Part shown: piece by piece, positions 43,996 through 52,768 of the stretch
Layout of the letters: each line of letters opens with the position of its first letter
How positions within the stretch are numbered: position 1 is the first letter of the stretch
Notes under the pieces: generated by a model
The model's input: the letters and a program-made list of their open reading frames with translations, nothing else
Told to the model about the DNA's origin: nothing
Databases searched by the model: none
Translations under genes and position numbers: made by a program
DNA from: Parasphingorhabdus halotolerans
GTDB taxonomy: Bacteria > Pseudomonadota > Alphaproteobacteria > Sphingomonadales > Sphingomonadaceae
Assembly (NCBI RefSeq): GCF_012516475.1
Contig: NZ_CP051217.1
Span: 1,116,001 to 1,180,000 of the forward strand
DNA: 64,000 nucleotides
Direction of reading: 5' to 3'

Positions 43996-45158
43996 ACTTT
44001 GGCTCCTTCGAGGTATTTATCGTGATAAAAGGCAAAATCTTCTGCGATTTTATCTGCTTTCAAACCGAATTGTTCAGCGGTATATTTGTGCTTGGGCCGT
44101 TTCTCGCGCACGTTGGCGGCCATGCAGTCTTCCATCGCTTTTAATTCCACGCCGGCAAATCCAAAACCCAGCCGCTCCATTACCTGCCCAGCCGTGCCAA
44201 TCGGATTGGCAACCGTGTCTTCATAGCGCACATCGATGATGCGATCAGCGGTTAAAGTCGCGCGCAATTTCTCGAAACGCTGCAAACCATCGCGAAAACG
44301 ATCGGTCCAGTATTGGCCTTGTTTCAACGGATCATAAGTGGTTGATGCATTGACGCTAAGCGAAGCACACATGCTGCAATAACTAGGCAGAACCTGCCCG
44401 ACATCGCGGTGCGTCATGACCAGTCTTACATCAGGGAATACCGCTAGCAACCCATCCATCCCGCCGAGCAGATGATGCGGCGTTTTGAGCACCCACTTGT
44501 GCCGCGCCACACCACGCTGATGCTGGATGATCTGCATATATTTAACCAGATCGCGATAGGCGGGTTCATGGTCCTGCTCCGCTTGCCAGAAACCGTAATC
44601 GGGGATCGGCATCATGGAATCAAACGTGGTCGAAAGAAACGTGCGATCGAGCAGGATGACTTCCTCAGCCACTGCTTCAGCTTCAATCGGATCAATGCTT
44701 TCAAAATCCGGCCATTCGGTGAGCAGTTGCTCGACAATCTGATGCGCCATTGCGATGCGCGGGGCGGGATTACCGGCCTTTTCATCCGGGAATGGCAAAG
44801 GAAAACAGGTCTCCCACCACCGTAAAGACGTCAGATCCGGCGCGCTCGCGAGCAGGCGGTGCATGACGGTTGAACCCGTACGCGGCAAGCCGATGATTGC
44901 GCAAGCCGCTTCGATTTTCTCGTCCGCGACTTCAGGATGATCCTTGAAATATTGCACCAGCCCAAGGCGATCCATCAAAGCGCCTTGTATGCGTTGCCCG
45001 GCCCCAGCATCGGGCGCGATCAGGCCTGCATCCTTATTGGTTTCGTCAACCAGCCGGGTCAATGGCTCCAAGAACCAGTCATCACCAAAATCGTCCAGCC
45101 CTGTCGCTTCGCGCGCTTGCTTCAGCAGTGTATCGACCGAGAGCGTTCGGCCACTCAT
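43992..45158 (-). CDS. Sulfotransferase-family protein
   Basis: 388 residues. Motifs for the PAPS cofactor are complete: 5'-phosphosulfate loop GLPRTGST at residues 90-97, and the 3'-phosphate site MTHRDVGQVLPSYCS with Arg and Ser. The FKDHPEV N-terminus and a C-terminal helical region with KHKYTAEQFGLKADKIAEDFAFY fit the Sulfotransfer_3 group found in mycobacteria and sphingomonads. It would transfer sulfate to a hydroxyl. It is coupled by 4-bp overlaps to the SnoaL gene upstream and the SDR downstream. A sulfotransferase inside a degradation operon is unexpected; its acceptor could be a steroid hydroxyl. Confidence 0.86.
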   Translation of the reverse strand: MSGRTLSVDTLLKQAREATGLDDFGDDWFLEPLTRLVDETNKDAGLIAPDAGAGQRIQGALMDRLGLVQYFKDHPEVADEKIEAACAIIGLPRTGSTVMHRLLASAPDLTSLRWWETCFPLPFPDEKAGNPAPRIAMAHQIVEQLLTEWPDFESIDPIEAEAVAEEVILLDRTFLSTTFDSMMPIPDYGFWQAEQDHEPAYRDLVKYMQIIQHQRGVARHKWVLKTPHHLLGGMDGLLAVFPDVRLVMTHRDVGQVLPSYCSMCASLSVNASTTYDPLKQGQYWTDRFRDGLQRFEKLRATLTADRIIDVRYEDTVANPIGTAGQVMERLGFGFAGVELKAMEDCMAANVREKRPKHKYTAEQFGLKADKIAEDFAFYHDKYLEGAKV

Positions 45159-45673
45159 TTCGCTGCTCCGGCCAAAAGCGGGAAAGACCAGGAAGGATCA
45201 TTGCGATCATCGCTGCCATGCGGTGCATCAGCACCCGCCTGAGCGAGGCCCTCTTCCTTCACCGGATGAACATAACCATGATCAAACACAATTTTCCGTC
45301 GCGCGAATTTCCACACACCATCACGCCGTTCGTAGCGGTCGAGATAGCGGCCATGAATGATAATTTCCTGACGCGGCTCTGCCCGCGTCCTGTGGAAGTT
45401 TACGCTATAATGCTCACCCTCTGCGATATCGCCATCAATCACGAAAAACGAGTTGCTGATCGCATGAACGGTGCAGTCGAGCGGCTCCAATACTGTAGGC
45501 AGCCAAGCAACATATTCATCGGGCGAACCGCAGAACATCTCGCCATGATCATCTACAGCATCGTCCCAATATAACGAGCGAACCAGATCAAAATCGCGCC
45601 GGTCAATACCGCGGCAGTAGCGCATCACCAGATCGGTGAGTGCAAGACGATCAATGGCCTCCTGCGCGTTCAA
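45155..45673 (-). CDS. SnoaL-fold protein
   Basis: 172 residues from a TTG at 45673 that overlaps the flavoprotein stop as TTGA. The N-terminus NAQEAIDRLALTDLVMRYCRGIDRRDFDLVRSLY has the Tyr-Asp pair (YCRGID, five apart), with His in CTVHAISNSFFV and Arg in FARRKIVFDHGY. Another BaiE-like arrangement, though the C-terminal tail differs. Its stop overlaps the sulfotransferase start by 4 bp. A dehydratase or lyase acting with the flavoprotein or sulfotransferase is possible. Confidence 0.75.
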   Translation of the reverse strand: MNAQEAIDRLALTDLVMRYCRGIDRRDFDLVRSLYWDDAVDDHGEMFCGSPDEYVAWLPTVLEPLDCTVHAISNSFFVIDGDIAEGEHYSVNFHRTRAEPRQEIIIHGRYLDRYERRDGVWKFARRKIVFDHGYVHPVKEEGLAQAGADAPHGSDDRNDPSWSFPLLAGAAK

Positions 45674-47128
45674 CTCGCCGCCTTGCGCCCGGCTTGCCGC
45701 CCGAAAAAGGTGCAATCGGCAAGGCTCATGCCCGATGAGTAGCCATGCCCCAGGCAGGCAATCCGCTGGTACAACGCCCCGCTGCAAATAGCCCGGCGAT
45801 GGGATTTCCCTCACGATCCAGCACTTCACCATCGGTTGATGTTTTGAGGCCACCAAGCGTGAAAAAGCTGAAATAGCTGGTCTCGAAATTCAGTTCCAGC
45901 GCGACAAAGGGGGCCTGATCGAGTGGTTTGAGGATCGGTGCGCGCTTATCAAATAAAGGGTCACGGCCCTCTTTCGCATGCTTGTTATAGAACGCCATCG
46001 TGTTGCTCAGCGTGCCTTCAGGCATCTCGAGTTCCGCCTCAACTTCTTCCCATGTGTCGCCCGTTCCTGCGATAGGTGTCCGCGCCAGTTCGAGTGGCTT
46101 AGAAAAATGCGCGCTGTCGAGTAGCAGATAGACCTTCCCACCCGGCTGATCGACCGCGCAGCGCGACACACGGCCATGATAGCAGTCTTCGTTGATAAAG
46201 CGCTGCCCCTGAATATTGACAAAAACGCCGTAAGCTTGCGGCTCGGGAATGGTCCACGGACAGGTTGTGAAAAACTGATCCATATGGATCGCGTTCCCAC
46301 CCGCGCCGACACCCAGATTTATCCCGGTCCCGTCATCCTGGTCACCAATCGGATCGCTGACCTTGAAACTCTCGGGGCAATATTTCCGACGCATATCTTC
46401 GTTCATCACAAAGCCGCCGGTTGCCAGTACCACGCCTTTTTTAGCTTTCACAAAATGCGGCTGATTTTCGATCCGGACAATTGAACCAACAATGCGATCA
46501 CCATCCTGCACCAGCGCCAGAGCCCGCGCATCAGCGACCACTTCAACGCCCAAATCACGAACACGCTTTTCCAAAATGTCCATCAAAGGCCGACCCCCGC
46601 CCAACCCATATGCTGGATCACATGACCGCGCGGCGCTGGTTTGGCTTTGTCGCAGAAAGGCGCAGCCGCTTCGCTCCCCGACCAGATCAAGGTGCTGTCA
46701 TCCATCGGCTCGATATGCTTGCCGGGTAGATAATTGCCGCGATAGGGCACGCCTTGCGCCTTAAGCCAATCATAGTGATTGAGCGATTCGTCCGCGTAGA
46801 GATCGCATTTCGCATCATCCGCGCAAGGCCCGCCCGCCATTTTCAGATAGGCGGCCAAGTTCTCGGTACTATCCTCGAATCCTGCGGCTTTCTGGGCGTC
46901 GGTCCCCCCAGACCCGCCCAGATATATCTCCCCGCCCGAGAGGCCCGATGCACCGCCACTACCAGAATTGCGTTCGAATAATATGACTTTTGCACCCGCT
47001 TCTGCCGCCTCAATCGCTGCACAAGCGCCTGCTGCGCCGAATCCGATAATCGCAATATCGGTTTCAAAATCCCAGTCACTGACCGAATCTGCCGGATAAG
47101 GCTTATGCAACGAGATTTCAGGCATCAA
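45670..47128 (-). CDS. KstD/fumarate-reductase-like FAD flavoprotein, two single-base frameshifts
   Basis: Read through two breaks this is one protein of about 485 residues: FAD motif DIAIIGFGAAGACAAIEAAEAGAKVILFER, GGASGLSGGEIYLGGSGG, then KGVVLATGGFVMNEDMRR, and a C-terminal AGLFAAGRCTSGLPAWG ... GYSSGMSLADCTFFGRQAGRKAAS. Frame breaks lie near 46605 and 45745, each repaired by one added base, and the repaired stop at 45670-45672 overlaps the next start. This subgroup includes KstD and 3-ketosteroid-delta4-dehydrogenases. It differs from the intact KstD at 25232, so it may act on another ring position or stereoisomer. Confidence 0.78.
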
Positions 47129-47787
47129 CCTTCGTCCTTCGCCGCGGCTTGGTCGCTTTTGCTGCCACGCATCAAAGCGCGGACACGCGCAGATTCCGCG
47201 ACCTCCCGGCCCATGTCCCGCAACATTGTGTCAATTTTTTCGTCCAGACAGTTGCCGTCCGCATCGAAAACAGGTTGCGCGGTATTGATCGCAACACCGA
47301 GCGGTGTGTTCCATCCGCGCAGCGCATGAACAATACCTCTTAACGCAGTCAGCGTTGTCACTGCACCCTGCCAGCCAGCACCAGTGGTTATCGCGCCAAC
47401 CGGGCGACCATGAAGATAGGGCCATTCATCCTTGGACATATCCTCGGCATAATCGAGCGCATTTTTGATCAGGCCGGAGATGCTGCCATGATAGCCGGGT
47501 GATCCGATGATGACCCCGTCCGCGCGGCGCAGCGATTCCACCAGATGCAGCGCAGCGGGCGTCCGCTCCTTGCGCTCCCATGCATAGATCGGCAGTTCCA
47601 GCTCCGGTCCGGAAACAAGCAATGTTTCCGCACCGCCGGCCGCTGCACCCTCGAGCGATGTCTTCAACGCCTTTTCCGTCGTGCTGTTGGGCGAGAGTGT
47701 ACCGCCCAAGGCGACGACAAAGGGTGGCGGCGATGCGGAGACATCACCCTTGCTGGCTAGTTCAATGGCAATATCAAGGGTGGTCAT
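47125..47787 (-). CDS. NADPH-dependent FMN reductase, flavodoxin-like
   Basis: 220 residues. VVALGGTLSPNSTTEKALKTSLEGA is the phosphate-binding loop of the SsuE/ChrR flavodoxin-like family, followed by GVIIGSPGYHGSISGLIKNALDYAEDM, the second flavin loop. It starts 4 bp after the HsaF stop and overlaps the flavoprotein start. HsaA needs reduced flavin, normally from HsaB of a different family; this protein may take that place. That is inferred from position. Confidence 0.85.
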   Translation of the reverse strand: MTTLDIAIELASKGDVSASPPPFVVALGGTLSPNSTTEKALKTSLEGAAAGGAETLLVSGPELELPIYAWERKERTPAALHLVESLRRADGVIIGSPGYHGSISGLIKNALDYAEDMSKDEWPYLHGRPVGAITTGAGWQGAVTTLTALRGIVHALRGWNTPLGVAINTAQPVFDADGNCLDEKIDTMLRDMGREVAESARVRALMRGSKSDQAAAKDEG

Positions 47788-47791
47788 AGCA

Positions 47792-48826
47792 TCAGGCCTC
47801 TTTCGCTTTCACCAGATCAAGCGCAACATCGACAATCATATCTTCCTGTCCCCCAACCATTTTCCGGCGGCCGAGTTCGACCAGAATTTCGCGCGTGTCG
47901 AGGCCATAATCTTCGGCTGCTTTTTCTGCATGGCGCAGGAAGCTTGAGTAAACACCCGCATAGCCGAGCGCCAGCGTTTCGCGGTCCACGCGAACCGGAC
48001 GATCCTGCAAAGGACGCACCAGATCCTCTGCCGCATCCATCAGCGCCATGACATCGCATCCGTGGTTCCAACCCTTGCGATCTACCGCAGCAATAAAAAC
48101 TTCGAGCGGCGCATTACCCGCTCCTGCGCCCATGCCTGCAAGACTGGCGTCAATTCGCACTGCGCCTTCCTGCGCCGCCACTATCGAATTGGCTGTTCCC
48201 AACGACAGGTTGTGATGCGCATGCATCCCGCGCTGTGTTTCGGGTTTAAGTACCTTATCATAAGCACGAAACCGGTCTCGCACCCCATCCATATCAAGGG
48301 CGCCGCCGCTATCGGTGACGTAAACACAATGCGCGCCATAGCTTTCCATCAGCAAAGCCTGCTGCGCAAGCGCGTCGGCGTCGATCATATGGCTCATCAT
48401 CAGAAAACCGGACACGTCCATTCCGAGATCGCGAGCGATGCCGATATGCTGTTTGGAGACATCCGCCTCTGTGCAATGGGTCGCCACCCGCACCGAGCGT
48501 ACGCCGAGGTCATAAGCGCGTTTGAGTTCCTCAACCGTTCCCAAACCGGGGAGGATGAGAGTCGTAAGAATACACTTATCGAGGACTTCGGCGACAGCTT
48601 CGAGCCATTCCCAATCGGTATGCGCGCCAAAACCATAGTTGAAGCTAGTGCCCGAAAGCCCGTCGCCATGCGCGACTTCAATCGCATCAACACCGGCCGC
48701 ATCAATTGCTTTTGCTATATCGCGGACATGATCGAGGCCATACATATGGCGAATGGCGTGCATGCCGTCGCGCAGGGTTACGTCCTGAATGTAAAGCTTG
48801 TCGCCATTTTCGACATCGAAACTCAC
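47792..48826 (-). CDS. hsaF: 4-Hydroxy-2-oxovalerate aldolase (HsaF type)
   Basis: 344 residues, full length for the DmpG/HsaF aldolase family. It opens [18 protein letters not shown] with the Arg-Asp-His residues of the active site, has [33 protein letters not shown] and [16 protein letters not shown] with the metal HxH. It cleaves the hydroxy-oxo acid made by HsaE to pyruvate and an aldehyde, which passes directly to the HsaG dehydrogenase in a bienzyme complex. Its start overlaps the HsaG stop by 4 bp, as expected for channelled partners. Confidence 0.93.
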   Translation of the reverse strand: MSFDVENGDKLYIQDVTLRDGMHAIRHMYGLDHVRDIAKAIDAAGVDAIEVAHGDGLSGTSFNYGFGAHTDWEWLEAVAEVLDKCILTTLILPGLGTVEELKRAYDLGVRSVRVATHCTEADVSKQHIGIARDLGMDVSGFLMMSHMIDADALAQQALLMESYGAHCVYVTDSGGALDMDGVRDRFRAYDKVLKPETQRGMHAHHNLSLGTANSIVAAQEGAVRIDASLAGMGAGAGNAPLEVFIAAVDRKGWNHGCDVMALMDAAEDLVRPLQDRPVRVDRETLALGYAGVYSSFLRHAEKAAEDYGLDTREILVELGRRKMVGGQEDMIVDVALDLVKAKEA

Positions 48827-49752
48827 GCCGCCATCCTCCGCTGCGCCAGCAATTCACCGGTCGCCTTGGCCGCCGCCGTCATAATATCGAGATTACCCGA
48901 ATAGGGCGGCAGATAATCACCCGCACCCTCGACTTCCAGAAACACGCTGGTTTTAATGCCGGTAAACTCGCCCAGCCCGGGAATTTTAAGCGGTCTATTG
49001 TCGCCAAACCGCTCAAACTGCACTTCCTGTTTCAAGCGGTAACCGGGCACATATTTCTGCACCTCTTTGACCATCGCTTCGATCGACGCGCGTATGTCGT
49101 CTTCGCTCCCGCCCTCAGAGAGCGTGAACACCGTATCGCGCATGATCATTGGCGGTTCGGCAGGGTTGAGAATAATAATCGCCTTTCCCTTGGTCGCGCC
49201 ACCGACTTCCTCGATGCCGCGCGCAGTCGTGCGGGTGAATTCGTCAATATTGGCGCGCGTGCCGGGGCCGGCGGAACGCGAAGAAACCGACGCGACAATC
49301 TCGGCATAGTGGACTTTTGCCACCTGACTGACCGCAGCAACCATCGGAATGGTCGCCTGCCCGCCGCAAGTCACCATGTTGACGTTGGGCTGGTCGAGAT
49401 GCTGCTGCATGTTGACTGGCGGGATGGTGAACGGGCCGATAGCGGCAGGCGTCAGATCAACTATTTGAATGCCATCTGCCCGCAACGCCTCATCATGGAC
49501 TTGGTGCGCGTAGGCCGAGGTTGCATCAAAGGCGATGCCGATTTCCGGATAACAATCGAGCTTTTTCAGGCCATCAATCCCTTCATGCGTCGTGGCAATG
49601 CCGCGCTTTTTGGCCATGGCAAGGCCTTCGCTTTCAGGATCAATGCCAACGACCGCAACCAGCTCCATATTCTCAGGATATTTGAGCATCTTGATCATCA
49701 AGTCGGTGCCGATATTGCCCGACCCGATAATCACTGCTTTCACTTTTGCCAT
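48823..49752 (-). CDS. hsaG: Acylating acetaldehyde/propanal dehydrogenase (HsaG type)
   Basis: 309 residues, normal length. The NAD motif [19 protein letters not shown] is at the N-terminus, and the catalytic Cys129 lies in [13 protein letters not shown]. It oxidises the aldehyde released by HsaF to acyl-CoA with NAD and CoA. In the steroid pathway the aldehyde is propanal. It is preceded closely by HsaE (9-bp gap) and overlaps HsaF. Confidence 0.93.
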   Translation of the reverse strand: MAKVKAVIIGSGNIGTDLMIKMLKYPENMELVAVVGIDPESEGLAMAKKRGIATTHEGIDGLKKLDCYPEIGIAFDATSAYAHQVHDEALRADGIQIVDLTPAAIGPFTIPPVNMQQHLDQPNVNMVTCGGQATIPMVAAVSQVAKVHYAEIVASVSSRSAGPGTRANIDEFTRTTARGIEEVGGATKGKAIIILNPAEPPMIMRDTVFTLSEGGSEDDIRASIEAMVKEVQKYVPGYRLKQEVQFERFGDNRPLKIPGLGEFTGIKTSVFLEVEGAGDYLPPYSGNLDIMTAAAKATGELLAQRRMAA

Positions 49753-49761
49753 ATCAATCTT

Positions 49762-50550
49762 TCACACAAATTTTGCGGTCGCATTGCCAATGCCATGAAG
49801 CTCCATCTCGAAAACATCGCCTTTGACGGCGGGTTCGAGCGGCACCAGTGAACCGGACAATATCACATCACCCGCATCGAGTGTCACGCCATATTGACCA
49901 AGCGTATTGGCAAGCCATGCCACCGCCTGCGCCGGATTGCCTTGAACGGCTGAACCCAAGCCCTCCGAGAGCGGTTCGCCATTTTTGGTTACTGTGACTT
50001 TCAGGTTGGGTAGATCATGATCGCGCGGGTCAACGCGGGCATCACCCAATATGAAGACACCGCAAGAGGCGTTATCAGCGACGGTGTCGATGATGCCGAT
50101 TTTCCAGTCCGCGATGCGGCTATCTACGATTTCAAAACAGGGCGCGATGCTTTCTGTGGCGGCGATCACATCGGCGGCACTGATATCCGGACCGTTCAGG
50201 CTGTCTTTCAAAATGAAGGCAATCTCGGCCTCCGCGCGCGGCGCGATCAGCGACTTGGCGTCAACATCAATATCGCCCTCGACATGCATCCAGTCGGTCA
50301 AAAAACCGAAATCAGGCTGGTGTACGCCGAGCATGTCCTGCACGGCCTTGGAAGTTACCCCGATCTTCTTGCCGACCACCTTCTCACCTTCCTTGCGGCG
50401 GCGCGACAGGAAATCGAGCGAGATGGCATAGGCATCATCAATGGTCAGCGAGGGATCACGCGCGATCAAGGGATCGACTGTGTTCCGGTGCCGGAGCGCT
50501 TCGAACAGCTCCGCGCCGTATTTTTCCGCCCGACTACTATTTATGCTCAT
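49762..50550 (-). CDS. hsaE: 2-Hydroxy-2,4-dienoate hydratase (HsaE type)
   Basis: 262 residues of the fumarylacetoacetate-hydrolase fold/hydratase family. VVGKKIGVTSKAVQDMLGVHQPDFG and the metal residues in PRAEAEIAFIL (Glu), with GDVILSGSLVPLEPAVKGD near the C-terminus, are typical of MhpD/TesE/HsaE. It hydrates the 2-hydroxyhexa-2,4-dienoate released by HsaD. The start overlaps the HsaD 3' end by 14 bp. Confidence 0.92.
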   Translation of the reverse strand: MSINSSRAEKYGAELFEALRHRNTVDPLIARDPSLTIDDAYAISLDFLSRRRKEGEKVVGKKIGVTSKAVQDMLGVHQPDFGFLTDWMHVEGDIDVDAKSLIAPRAEAEIAFILKDSLNGPDISAADVIAATESIAPCFEIVDSRIADWKIGIIDTVADNASCGVFILGDARVDPRDHDLPNLKVTVTKNGEPLSEGLGSAVQGNPAQAVAWLANTLGQYGVTLDAGDVILSGSLVPLEPAVKGDVFEMELHGIGNATAKFV

Positions 50551-51361
50551 CGAGAAATTCTAAAGAATATCGATTAAATTCGGACTGGCGTTCGAGTTGC
50601 ACCCAGTGACCGGTATGCGCAAACGTCATAGCGCGGACATTATCGCATTGGTCAAGAAACAGCCGCGAATGGCTTTCCGGACAAAATTCGTCGTTGAGTC
50701 CCCAAAGCACCAAGATCGGCTGTTTGAGTTCACCTAAACGCGGTCCAAGATTGGGCGTTACCATTCTTGCGAGAACATCTTTCGGCTGCGTTTTGGCGAC
50801 GGCGTAGCGCTCCTTGACCAGTGCATCGGGGATTTTCGGGGCGAAATCGGGGTGGACCAGATTGCTGATCAAGTTCCGCTGCTCGTCCTCGCTGAAATCG
50901 TCGCTGCCGAAGCTGCTCTTCATCTTGGCGATACCCGGCATGGTGAAATAGCTTGCCTGTTCGGCGACGCAGCCGGGCGCCATAAAGATGAATGCGGTGG
51001 CGATTTCCGGGTGATCGAGCGTCATCTGGATCGCGATCCCGCCGCCCAGTGAATTGCCGACCATCGCTGCCTTTTCGATACCATGCTGTTGAAGCGCATC
51101 ATAGAGCGTGTCGGTGAACAGCTGAAGCGTGTAATCAATACCCTCGGGCTTGGACGATGCACCATAGCCAATCAAATCGGGTAATATGACCCGGTAGCCT
51201 GCATCGACAAACGCATCAATATTCTGCCGGAAATTCGACGCGCCCGACGCGCCAGGTCCGCTGCCGTGGATAAAGACCACCGGTGGCCCTGATCCCTTTT
51301 CCTGAATATGAATATCATATCCGCCTGCAACGGAATATGTCGCCCCTTTTAATCCTCCCAT
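50537..51361 (-). CDS. hsaD: meta-Cleavage product hydrolase (HsaD/TesD type)
   Basis: 274 residues, alpha/beta-hydrolase of the C-C-bond-cleaving MCP group. The oxyanion region FIHGSGPGASGASNFRQNI is the group's hallmark, the nucleophile is Ser104 in VGNSLGGGIA, the acid in LWGLNDEFCP and the His in HTGHWVQLERQSEFN. It cleaves the ring-opened 4,9-DSHA to the C/D-ring propionate (HIP) and a dienoate. It lies 15 bp after the HsaA stop. Confidence 0.92.
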   Translation of the reverse strand: MGGLKGATYSVAGGYDIHIQEKGSGPPVVFIHGSGPGASGASNFRQNIDAFVDAGYRVILPDLIGYGASSKPEGIDYTLQLFTDTLYDALQQHGIEKAAMVGNSLGGGIAIQMTLDHPEIATAFIFMAPGCVAEQASYFTMPGIAKMKSSFGSDDFSEDEQRNLISNLVHPDFAPKIPDALVKERYAVAKTQPKDVLARMVTPNLGPRLGELKQPILVLWGLNDEFCPESHSRLFLDQCDNVRAMTFAHTGHWVQLERQSEFNRYSLEFLDEHK

Positions 51362-51376
51362 AGCGCAAACCGTTCC

Positions 51377-52590
51377 TTACAAGAATGTGAAAGCAGGAGG
51401 CTGACCCAGCATTGTGCCGACAACATCGCCAGTCCGGTTATTCGGATCATTGGCAACATGCGCCCTCGCCGCGTTGAGATCGAGCCACGGCTGGATGATT
51501 TCGCTGGACGTGTAAATTGCGCGACCGCCCAGAAGCTGCATCATATCGTCGACCAACCGCGCCAAACGACGCACCACGGTGGAAGATTGATAGGCAAATA
51601 GCGCCCGCTTCTCCATCGGGATTTCTTCACCACGTTCGGCAATTTCCATTAGCTCGTCAAATGTCGCCTTTTGGGTCAATTCCATTTCAAGCGACTGCGC
51701 ATGGGCCGCCGCGATCGCAGCGTGGAGCATCGGGTCTTCTTTCGAAGCCTTGCCTGTATTCGATGAAATACGGCTTTCCATAATCGCCATCGCACCATTG
51801 ATCGCCGCACGCGCGCCGCCAAAGGCCGCCGTTGAAACAGAACGCGTAAACACTTGCGCCCAGGGAAGAGAGTAGAGCGGCCCTTCATTGGCTTCTTGGC
51901 CCGGGTTCTGGCAAAGAAATCCGTCAGACGCTTTGTGCGTACGATATTCCGGCACAAACGCGCGATCGACGATAATATCGTGACTGCCCGTTCCTTGCAG
52001 GCCAAAAACGTGCCACGCATCTTCACCAATCTCGTAATCTTCACGCGGCAGCAGGAACGTCCGCATTTCCGGCGGCCCTCGCCGCCTTCCGGAAAGATCA
52101 AGGCCCCGAGCAATACCCAGCCGCAATGCACGGAACCGGAAGAGAAGCCCCAATGACCACTCAGATAAAACCCGCCATCGGCATGCTCGACCTTGCCAAC
52201 CGGTTGATAGGTTGAAGAAACCAGCATTGAAGGATCTTCACCCCAGACTTCCTGCTGCGCTTTGTCATGAAACAACGCCATCTCATACGGGTGACAACCC
52301 AGAACGCCATAGACCCAGCCCGTCGACATGCAGCCCTCGGCAAGCTGCTTTTGCACATCGAAAAACACATTGGGGTGCATTTCATAGCCGCCCAGACGCT
52401 TGGGTTGCAGCACCTTGAAGAAACCAGCCGCCTGCATTTCGGCAATTGTTTCTTTAGAAACATTGCGGTCAGCAGTGGTTTGTTTGGCCCGTTTTTTCAG
52501 CGTCGGGATCATCGCCCGCGCCCGATCGACAAGCTCTTCATGTGTCGGAATGTCGCCCGATTGTGTCTTGATTGCTGTAACCGTTGCCAT
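51377..52590 (-). CDS. hsaA: 3-HSA 4-hydroxylase oxygenase component (HsaA type), single-base frameshift
   Basis: About 404 residues when one base is restored near 52079. The ATG at 52590 has GGAG 6 nt upstream. The first part (ELVDRARAMIPTLKKRAKQTTADRNVSKETIAEMQAAGFFKVLQPKRLGGYEM) and the second (PPEMRTFLLPREDYEIGEDAWHVFGLQGTGSHDIIVDRAFVP) read as one acyl-CoA-dehydrogenase-fold class D flavin monooxygenase; the break falls in a GAGGGCC stretch. HsaA adds the second hydroxyl to 3-HSA so that HsaC can open ring A. It heads the long minus operon, divergent from the SDR-HsaC operon. Confidence 0.85.
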
Positions 52591-52621
52591 CTTCATCTCC
52601 ATCACATATTTCGACTCAATA

Positions 52622-52700
52622 ACGCATATTGCGGAAATTCGTAAAATTTTTTGTCATAAAATACGCAAATCGTCAATTGAAAAGCATATTTGCTTCCGTT
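52622..52700. promoter_or_regulatory. Divergent promoter between the HsaA and HsaC operons, motif copies
   Basis: This 178-bp gap (52591-52768) must control both large operons. It holds ACGCATATTGCGG at 52622-52634, TTCGTAAAATTTTTT at 52638-52652, TACGCAAAT at 52662-52670 and AAGCATATTTGC at 52682-52693. GCATATTG echoes the inverted repeat of the regulator promoter (10633), and the TACGCAAAT element matches 19112-19120. Confidence 0.55.
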
Positions 52701-52768
52701 ATTGTAGTTTTTTAGCCTATACATCATCTGATTCTATCAATCAGTACGTTATTTGGGGAAGTGAAAGA

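Noticed and set aside
48062..49851. Two long plus-strand open frames antisense to HsaF and HsaG
   Set aside because: Both overlap enzymes with full catalytic motifs; products are His/Arg-rich and look like reverse translations of coding strands.
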